From assembly GCA_003133205.1 (NCBI GenBank), contig PKWK01000167.1:1-29785 (forward strand): a stretch of 29,785 bases of DNA, written 5' to 3'. A program made the translations under genes and the position numbers. Every line of letters starts with the position of its first letter. Position 1 is the first letter of the stretch. Positions 15,459 through 20,025 of the stretch are shown here, piece after piece. Source of the DNA: Granulicella sp. (GTDB taxonomy: Bacteria > Acidobacteriota > Terriglobia > Terriglobales > Acidobacteriaceae). The notes beneath the pieces are model-generated. The model was not told the DNA's origin and searched no databases. It was given only the letters and a program-made list of their open reading frames with translations.

Positions 15459-16837
15459 AGGCTGCGGCGCTCCTGACGCTTTTGCTTTGGCAGACTGTTC
15501 CCGGGAATGAGCCTCCCGTTGCACAGCCGGACGCTATGCGGTACGAGCGCGTGATTCGTGTGCCGCCGGGCGCGGGGCAGGCGTGCGCCGTGCTCGATGC
15601 CGGGATCTTCCCTCACGCCGCGCCTTCACTCATTGACCTCCGCATCTTTCCATCGCAGGATCAATTGTCTGGCGCATCGCCGTCTGGCAGTCCGCACGAG
15701 GTTCCTTACGCGATCACGCTTAGCGAGGCCGTCACCGAGGAGACGCAGGCTGCGCACGTGCTGAACCTGGGACTGGGAAGCGGGGGCTCGTCGCACAACA
15801 TCGTCTTCGATCTGGAGATGCCCGACCGCGCGTACACCGGCGTGACGCTCGATCTTGACCCGGAGATTCACGACTTCCTGATTACAGCGACCGTCTCCGG
15901 GTCGGACTCGCTGGGCGGCAAGACTACGGCGCTCGGCTCGTTCACGCTGTTCGATCTCTCCTCGCAGCATCTCTCGCGCGACACCATGCTGCCGCTGGAG
16001 GAGTCGACGTTTCGTTACCTCCACGTGGTGCTGAGCATCTCGCCCGCGCCGGGCTCGGGGCCGGAGGCTGCGGCGCGATTCGTTTCTGCGATGGTCGAGG
16101 GCGCGCAGGTGCCGCCCAGCCGCGAGGCGCAGATACTCTATTCGACGATTGCGGAGACGAGTTCGATCACGACGGTTGGGCGCGAGAGTCGCGCGACGTT
16201 TGAGATTCCGATGCGGGTTCCGGTGGAGCGGGTGTCGGTTCAGCTCGCGCCTGGGTTCAAGGGAAACTTCAGCCGCAACCTGCGTGTGACCGCTCTGGCT
16301 GACCCGGATCCGAAGTCGAGTGTTGACGACGATCGCAAGCCGCTGCCTGAGACTATGAGCGGCAGCATTCTGCGCGTGCATGCGACCGAGGCGGGCCGCC
16401 AGATTCGCAGCGAGCAACTGGGGATTTCGGCGATCCTCGGTGCGAATCTGCAACGTGCGGCGAAGGTTGATGTTGTGATCGAGAATGGCGACGACTTGCC
16501 GCTGCCGATCGCGTCGGTGCGGCTGGAGATGCGGCAGCGGGAGCTGTGCTTCGACGCGCCTGCAACATCTGGCGCAGGCGCAGGTGTGGCCTTGTATTAC
16601 GGCGATCCTAGGCTGAGTGCGCCGGTGTATGACTACGACCGGCTGTTTGTGGCGGCGGATAAGCCTCTGGTGGCGGAGCTTGGCGCGGAGGCGCTGAATC
16701 CGGTGTTCCGGGCACCGCCGGCTGAGGTTCGGCCCTTCACGGAGAGGCATCCCGAAGTGCTGTGGATCGTCCTGATCGCGGTGATCTGCGCGCTGGGCGT
16801 GGTGGCGCTGAAGTCTTCGCGGAATGTCGGTGCCTGA
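15455..16837 (+). CDS. DUF3999-family envelope protein
   Basis: A 460-residue exported protein matching the DUF3999 type by architecture and partner. It has a short N-terminal signal (MKAAALLTLLLWQTVPG), a long beta-rich extracytoplasmic region including RYERVIRVPPG near the start and the ALYYGDPRLSAPVYDYDRLF segment near residue 390, and one C-terminal membrane helix (about 434-452, LWIVLIAVICALGVVAL). The ATG overlaps the DUF2339 stop (ATGA), indicating translational coupling. Function is unknown; it is probably anchored next to the DUF2339 protein. The family assignment rests on layout and remembered motifs, so it is less certain than the gene itself. Confidence 0.82.
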   Translation: MKAAALLTLLLWQTVPGNEPPVAQPDAMRYERVIRVPPGAGQACAVLDAGIFPHAAPSLIDLRIFPSQDQLSGASPSGSPHEVPYAITLSEAVTEETQAAHVLNLGLGSGGSSHNIVFDLEMPDRAYTGVTLDLDPEIHDFLITATVSGSDSLGGKTTALGSFTLFDLSSQHLSRDTMLPLEESTFRYLHVVLSISPAPGSGPEAAARFVSAMVEGAQVPPSREAQILYSTIAETSSITTVGRESRATFEIPMRVPVERVSVQLAPGFKGNFSRNLRVTALADPDPKSSVDDDRKPLPETMSGSILRVHATEAGRQIRSEQLGISAILGANLQRAAKVDVVIENGDDLPLPIASVRLEMRQRELCFDAPATSGAGAGVALYYGDPRLSAPVYDYDRLFVAADKPLVAELGAEALNPVFRAPPAEVRPFTERHPEVLWIVLIAVICALGVVALKSSRNVGA

Positions 16838-16858
16838 TCTCCCCGTCTCCATCGATAC

Positions 16859-16941
16859 CCCCTCCCCCCTCCCCCTATGTAGTCTTCAAAATATTGAAAA
16901 TAATGGAGTTAACATCTAAGATCTTGAAACAATGAGACTTG
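16859..16941 (+). repeat. C-rich tract and two ~24-base repeat units after DUF3999 gene
   Basis: Twenty-one bases after the stop codon: a C-rich tract ending CCCCCTATGTA (to 16881), then a unit at 16888-16911 (AAAATATTGAAAATAATGGA plus GTTA) and one at 16918-16941 (AAGATCTTGAAACAATGAGA plus CTTG). Order, orientation to the gene and sequence match the element after the ypdA-like gene. Confidence 0.55.
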
Positions 16942-17242
16942 CATGTAAGTCATTCTTATCATTGGATTTGACTAGGAGTTCTTTGCGCCTGAAATCGAGG
17001 GAGACACAATCCTGAGGCTGGCGGATTCTGTTCTAGCTCTTCTTCAATTATACATTGGGTGTCAAGTAAAAGCGGCAGTGTTCGTAACCCCACCCATGCG
17101 CGATGCGATGAATAGGGCACCCAGGCGAGTGAGACTAGCGATAGTGCTGAGTAGATTTGTGGTGACTTGGAAGAAGGCAATTTCCGGCGCGCCCTGCGGG
17201 CTTCCCCTTCGACTGCGCTCAGGACTGCGGCAGCGTGGAGCG

Positions 17243-17284
17243 CATTCATCGCGCTAAAGGCCGCGCGATGAATGGGGCACCCGG
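17243..17284 (+). repeat. strong hairpin plus GGGGCACCCGG tag
   Basis: CATTCATCGCGC and GCGCGATGAATG are perfect 12-base arms around an 8-base loop; the 3' arm runs into GGGCACCCGG. The stem is the longest of this repeat type in the window. Confidence 0.75.
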
Positions 17285-17314
17285 CTCATTGCGGGGGCAG
17301 CCAGAATGTCACGT

Positions 17315-17330
17315 GGATGGGGCACCCGGC
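17315..17330 (+). repeat. GGATGGGGCACCCGGC tag
   Basis: Tag sequence of the same repeat type, 30 bases after the previous one; I do not see a convincing stem in front of it. Confidence 0.5.
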
Positions 17331-17333
17331 ACT

Positions 17334-17624
17334 TCACCACACCAGAGATAGAGTGAGCGCAGTTGCTGCCAAAACGATCAAGGCTGGCCGCAACAGGCGG
17401 TGATAGCCCTGAACATTCTGATCCGGCAGGGGTATCAACTGAAACGGGGGCGCTGTTGTCGAATTCTCATACGCCTGCGTCGTCCCCTTGGATTGGTCCG
17501 GGAGATAGCGGAAGTCCCCGGGCGGATGCGCGGGGGTAAACCTTGTGCTGGGCCTCAGGACGTTGAAATATCCGGCGGGCTCGATACTGAAATCCCTGCG
17601 ATTCACGGAACGAAGAATCTTCAC
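17334..17624 (-). CDS. small protein with C-terminal membrane anchor, function unknown
   Basis: A 96-residue product: a polar, proline-rich N-terminal region (SVNRRDFSIEPAGYF, then TRFTPAHPPGDFRYLPD) and one C-terminal hydrophobic helix (about residues 79-96, LLRPALIVLAATALTLSLVW), so it looks tail-anchored. The GTG at 17624 was chosen because AGGAGG lies 5 bases upstream, the best ribosome-binding site in this part of the window; the open frame continues upstream to a GTG at 17681 without such a site. I do not recognise the family. It is boxed in by tag repeats on both sides. Confidence 0.55.
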   Translation of the reverse strand: MKILRSVNRRDFSIEPAGYFNVLRPSTRFTPAHPPGDFRYLPDQSKGTTQAYENSTTAPPFQLIPLPDQNVQGYHRLLRPALIVLAATALTLSLVW

Positions 17625-17762
17625 GACTTCCTCCTGAACCGGTGCGCGTTGGTTGGCCTCAGCTACCGGCGTTCGCTGCACAGATATTCGGCAGAATTAT
17701 AGTCCTTCGACTCGCGGCGCTCGCTGAGGATGACGGAGTTCTTGGCTGGTGGAGAAAGACGG

Positions 17763-17839
17763 TTCGCGTTGGCGCGAATGGGGCAAGCGGCTTGAAACCC
17801 GCCCTTGACGATGAAACCGTCATGAATGGGGCACCCGGC
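17763..17839 (+). repeat. two tandem hairpin-plus-tag repeats
   Basis: TTCGCG / CGCGAA with a TTGG loop (17763-17778) followed by a variant tag TGGGGCAAGCGG; then TGACG / CGTCA with a 7-base loop (17806-17822) followed by ATGGGGCACCCGGC (17826-17839). It lies between the small anchored protein gene and the end of the AT-rich cassette. Confidence 0.65.
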
Positions 17840-17880
17840 AGGTTGTTCGCGTCAGGCACACATCTCTTGTTTCCCAAACT

Positions 17881-18735
17881 TCATGTTTCCACACCTGTCC
17901 TCTTCCCCGGCAGCCGTCGAAAACTAAATCTCTTATTGCTTGGGACGGGCGAATGCCAAACAGACCCCTCCTTCCACACATTGCCGATAATCATCCGGTC
18001 TTCGTTCAAGTTCGATACAAAAACGACGACATAGTCAACTTCCTCTAAGCTTTCATAGCCGCTCAGTGTACTGCCTCTCAGAGTGCCAGCAACGTCTTCA
18101 AGCAGGAGCGCGGTTTTGAAGCCCGGCTTCTCCTTGTACTTCGTCAGCTTAGGGAGCTTATCTCTAACTGCCCGCCGAAGTCTTTCGCCTTGTAGAGCTT
18201 TCTGGTTCTCTGGTTCTTCAGGCATGCCCCAGACGTTCCCATTCAACCGCTCGTGGTCCCCACGACACGTAAGTGTTATCTTGTGCCCCTCGTATTCAAT
18301 CTGTTCGTCACTGTCCTCCAGTAGCAGATTCGGGGCGGTCTTCGCTACCCAGGAAGAGAGATAGCTGATAAACCGCACCCTCCTCTCCCCCACAAGGGAA
18401 TCCACCATTTTTTGAGGAGCAGCAAGAAAATAATAACGATCGGGGGGAATTCGCTCTCTACAGCCAGCATTGACCAAACAGACGATATCGCGCCACGTCT
18501 TCGCATATTCAATCTGCCCCTGGAAAGATTCAACCCTGGTATGCTCAACCGCAATCTTGTCATTTTTATTGATGCTGGAGACCAGAACCAACTCAACGTC
18601 AGGAGTGCTTCGATTTACCTCATCAGGCCTTTCGAACTCCACATATTCTATGCCCGTGAGAGACTTCACAATTTCAATAAAACGCTCGCATGCGTCCAGT
18701 TCGTTCGGTTTCATAATCTTGACCAGAATTTCCAT
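17881..18735 (-). CDS. unknown protein with nuclease-like segment (cassette gene 3)
   Basis: A 284-residue soluble protein. No named domain is recognised. The segment TPDVELVLVS followed about 8 residues later by KIAVEHTRVES (about residues 44-71) has the strand-acid-strand look of PD-(D/E)XK nuclease folds, with E-H-T in place of ExK; this is only a resemblance. The C-terminal third contains DYVVVFVSNLNED and ends in basic residues (KRFSFRRLPGKRTG). ATG 18735 was chosen: AGGA lies close upstream and the start matches the repeat at 19601-19645. The frame is open upstream to a TTG at 18852. GC content is well below that of the chromosome genes around it. It is the last gene of a minus-strand cassette. 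Confidence 0.7.
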   Translation of the reverse strand: MEILVKIMKPNELDACERFIEIVKSLTGIEYVEFERPDEVNRSTPDVELVLVSSINKNDKIAVEHTRVESFQGQIEYAKTWRDIVCLVNAGCRERIPPDRYYFLAAPQKMVDSLVGERRVRFISYLSSWVAKTAPNLLLEDSDEQIEYEGHKITLTCRGDHERLNGNVWGMPEEPENQKALQGERLRRAVRDKLPKLTKYKEKPGFKTALLLEDVAGTLRGSTLSGYESLEEVDYVVVFVSNLNEDRMIIGNVWKEGSVWHSPVPSNKRFSFRRLPGKRTGVET

Positions 18736-18762
18736 TTTGCTTTCCTGGCGACGACAATATAC
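18719..18762 (-). repeat. imperfect direct repeat, copy 1
   Basis: Covers the start codon and upstream region of cassette gene 3. About 35 of 45 aligned positions match 19601-19645, including TTTCCATTTT and AATATAC (plus strand). Both copies place an ATG-GAA-AT start at the same point. Confidence 0.6.
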
Positions 18763-18864
18763 CGCCAGTTGCCGCCTACCGCCGCTTCCGTCATTGTGGC
18801 TCCGCCTAATGGCGGCTCGAACCCTTGTACCGGCGCTATCCCGCTCTGGCAACCGGAGACATAA

Positions 18865-19482
18865 TTATTTGATTTCTTTAGAAGCCTCAGAAACCAAAGC
18901 CTGAAGTTCTTTCTTTTCTAGGTGTTCTATAACAACCCCCCAAATCAAAACTGTAAAGAGTGCATTTATATTTATTGTGCCTTCTATAATCTGCGAAAGA
19001 TTGTCAGTGAGTTGCCCGACCATCGATTTGCTCTTCGCGCCTGACATAAGTTTTTCAACTGTCCGGATGTCGTCTTCTTGTTTGAGAAATAATTCCTTAC
19101 ATCTGCCGTAATCCATTTGTGCGCCGTTCAAATTGCTGTAAAAATCCTTCTCTATCCCATCTTTTATATTTTTTGGACAATGACCGAAAAGAGTTTCGAT
19201 CATAGCATCAGTCGTTGTCGGAACTAGCTCGTCAATTAATTCATTTCGCCTTTCACGCCCAAGCTGGTCAAAAGCGTACCTATCTGTTAGCTGAAGAAAA
19301 AAGTACATAAACTCAAACAAAACTGGACCATATTTAGAGTGGAAAATTGTACTGTCTTTTCCAAACTTCTTTTCTAAATCCGGTTTCAGGGTTTCCGCGC
19401 ACAAAAGAGACTTCTCAAAAACTTTCTTCGAGAGTTTGGACATCGCAGATTCGTTTTTCTTAGAACTGTTGAACCAACTCAT
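18865..19482 (-). CDS. unknown helical protein (cassette gene 2)
   Basis: A 205-residue, lysine/glutamate-rich, mostly helical protein (KLSKKVFEKSLLCAETLKPD near the start; FLKQEDDIRTVEKLMSGAKS in the middle). One hydrophobic stretch near the C-terminus (about 172-190, INALFTVLIWGVVIEHL) could touch or cross the membrane. I do not recognise a family. ATG 19482; the Shine-Dalgarno sequence is weak (AAGAAAG), but the gene overlaps the 3' end of the upstream 42-residue gene by 23 bases, so it may rely on translational coupling. Roughly 40% GC and codons such as AAA and ATA set it apart from the rest of the window, which suggests transfer. Confidence 0.75.
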   Translation of the reverse strand: MSWFNSSKKNESAMSKLSKKVFEKSLLCAETLKPDLEKKFGKDSTIFHSKYGPVLFEFMYFFLQLTDRYAFDQLGRERRNELIDELVPTTTDAMIETLFGHCPKNIKDGIEKDFYSNLNGAQMDYGRCKELFLKQEDDIRTVEKLMSGAKSKSMVGQLTDNLSQIIEGTININALFTVLIWGVVIEHLEKKELQALVSEASKEIK

Positions 19483-19588
19483 AGTCTTTCTTATCCTTCG
19501 TCCTCAGGCGCTTGCCGATCGCTGCAATGATCAGCAATACTGCGCCGAGCATCGTCAGAGCTGCCTCCAAGACTCGTCCACGGTTCAT
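19460..19588 (-). CDS. 42-residue single-helix membrane peptide (cassette gene 1)
   Basis: MNRGRVLEAALTMLGAVLLI followed by IAAIGKRLR and a charged tail (TKDKKDYELVQQF). One membrane helix (about residues 7-25) with positive residues on both sides. GGGGA lies 5 bases upstream of the ATG at 19588. Its ATG overlaps the stop codon of a 10-codon leader (ATGA) and its 3' end overlaps the next gene by 23 bases; such packing supports a real operon. Small single-helix peptides of this type occur as toxins, holin-like proteins or anchors; nothing here decides between them. Confidence 0.5.
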   Translation of the reverse strand: MNRGRVLEAALTMLGAVLLIIAAIGKRLRTKDKKDYELVQQF

Positions 19589-19617
19589 GATCGTTCCCCG
19601 TTGACCGGGATTTCCAT
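19585..19617 (-). CDS. possible 10-residue leader peptide
   Basis: ATG at 19617 encodes MEIPVNGERS and stops with TGA overlapping the ATG of the 42-residue gene (ATGA). The start lies in a repeat shared with the start of cassette gene 3, whose product begins MEILV. It may be a coupling leader or the truncated start of a lost gene. Confidence 0.3.
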   Translation of the reverse strand: MEIPVNGERS

Positions 19618-19645
19618 TTTGGCTTCCCGGTCGCAGCAAATATAC
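19601..19645 (-). repeat. imperfect direct repeat, copy 2
   Basis: Second copy of the repeat at 18719-18762, same orientation, about 880 bases away. It also contains GACCGGGA / TCCCGGTC, perfect 8-base arms around a 14-base loop (19603-19632) that would hide the leader start codon if folded in RNA. Confidence 0.6.
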
Positions 19646-19800
19646 GCTCGTGCAAGAGAGGGTAATACGGGGACATGATACCTAAAACCCTACCTCCGCC
19701 GGGTGGCCGATCCTTGGACACCGATGAGATTGCGCACGGGTGGAGGGTTGAGGTTTCGGCCGAATGGAGTGGGCGCGCGCTGGGAATCAGGGGCTAGGAT

Positions 19801-19836
19801 GTCCGGGCTAAAGCCCGGACCTATCTCAGAAGCAAG
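19801..19836 (-). repeat. dispersed hairpin repeat, copy 2 (TTTA loop)
   Basis: Reverse complement of the unit at 9123-9158: CTTGCTTCTGAGATAGG followed by GTCCGGGC-TTTA-GCCCGGAC. Both arms differ from copy 1 at matching positions, so pairing is kept. Confidence 0.8.
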
Positions 19837-19861
19837 GGCAACGGCAAAAGCAAATACGGAG

Positions 19862-19880
19862 ATTCTGGCTTCGCCAGAAT
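19862..19880. repeat. ATTCTGG hairpin
   Basis: ATTCTGG and CCAGAAT are perfect 7-base arms with a CTTCG loop, followed by GACGACGG. Looks like a REP-type intergenic hairpin; only one copy is in the window. Confidence 0.5.
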
Positions 19881-19975
19881 GACGACGGAGGGAGGATTAG
19901 GACGGCGGAGGGAGGGTGAGAATGACGGCCGTGAGGGGAGAGCGGGGTTTGGTGACGAGACTATTCCCACGATAA

Positions 19976-20019
19976 CCGAGAGACTCTGCGAGTCTGCTCG
20001 GTGATCATGGGGCACCCGA
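19976..20019 (+). repeat. long hairpin plus GGGGCACCCG tag after ftsK
   Basis: CCGAGAGACTC and GAGTCTGCTCGG pair over 11 positions with one bulged G and a 3-base loop, followed by TGATCATGGGGCACCCG. It lies just beyond the ftsK stop codon (minus strand), where it could also slow transcription, but no T-tract follows on that strand. Confidence 0.65.
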
Positions 20020-20025
20020 CGATAG

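Larger units (their letters stand above)
16838..17333. other. gene-free repeat-rich stretch
   Basis: No supported gene. It holds the C-rich 3' element (16859-16941), a degenerate tag AATAGGGCACCC near 17110, a segment with CTTCGACTGCGCTCAGGA at about 17206-17223, a strong tagged hairpin (17243-17284) and a tag without clear stem (17315-17330). Composition switches from AT-rich (16890-17060) to GC-rich. Confidence 0.6.
19646..20025. other. 380-base gene-free stretch with hairpin repeats
   Basis: No supported gene. It contains the TTTA-loop hairpin copy 2 (19801-19836), the hairpin ATTCTGG-CTTCG-CCAGAAT (19862-19880) and the tagged hairpin at 19976-20019. The 19646-19800 part shows nothing I can interpret; it should contain the cassette promoter, but I see no clear boxes. 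Confidence 0.6.

Noticed and set aside
15626..16852. 408-codon minus-strand frame opposite the DUF3999 gene
   Set aside because: Arginine-rich shadow frame with no motif; the plus-strand gene has coupling, signal peptide and membrane anchor.
16959..17249. 96-codon minus-strand frame in the repeat-rich gap
   Set aside because: No ribosome-binding site, overlaps repeat segments, and the product shows no domain or membrane pattern.
18770..18860. tRNA-like GGTTCGAGCC string on the minus strand
   Set aside because: The five-base stem beside the loop does not pair and no acceptor, D or anticodon arms can be built.
19491..19721. 76-codon minus-strand frame overlapping the cassette leader
   Set aside because: Overlaps the 42-residue gene in another frame; polar low-complexity product without ribosome-binding site.
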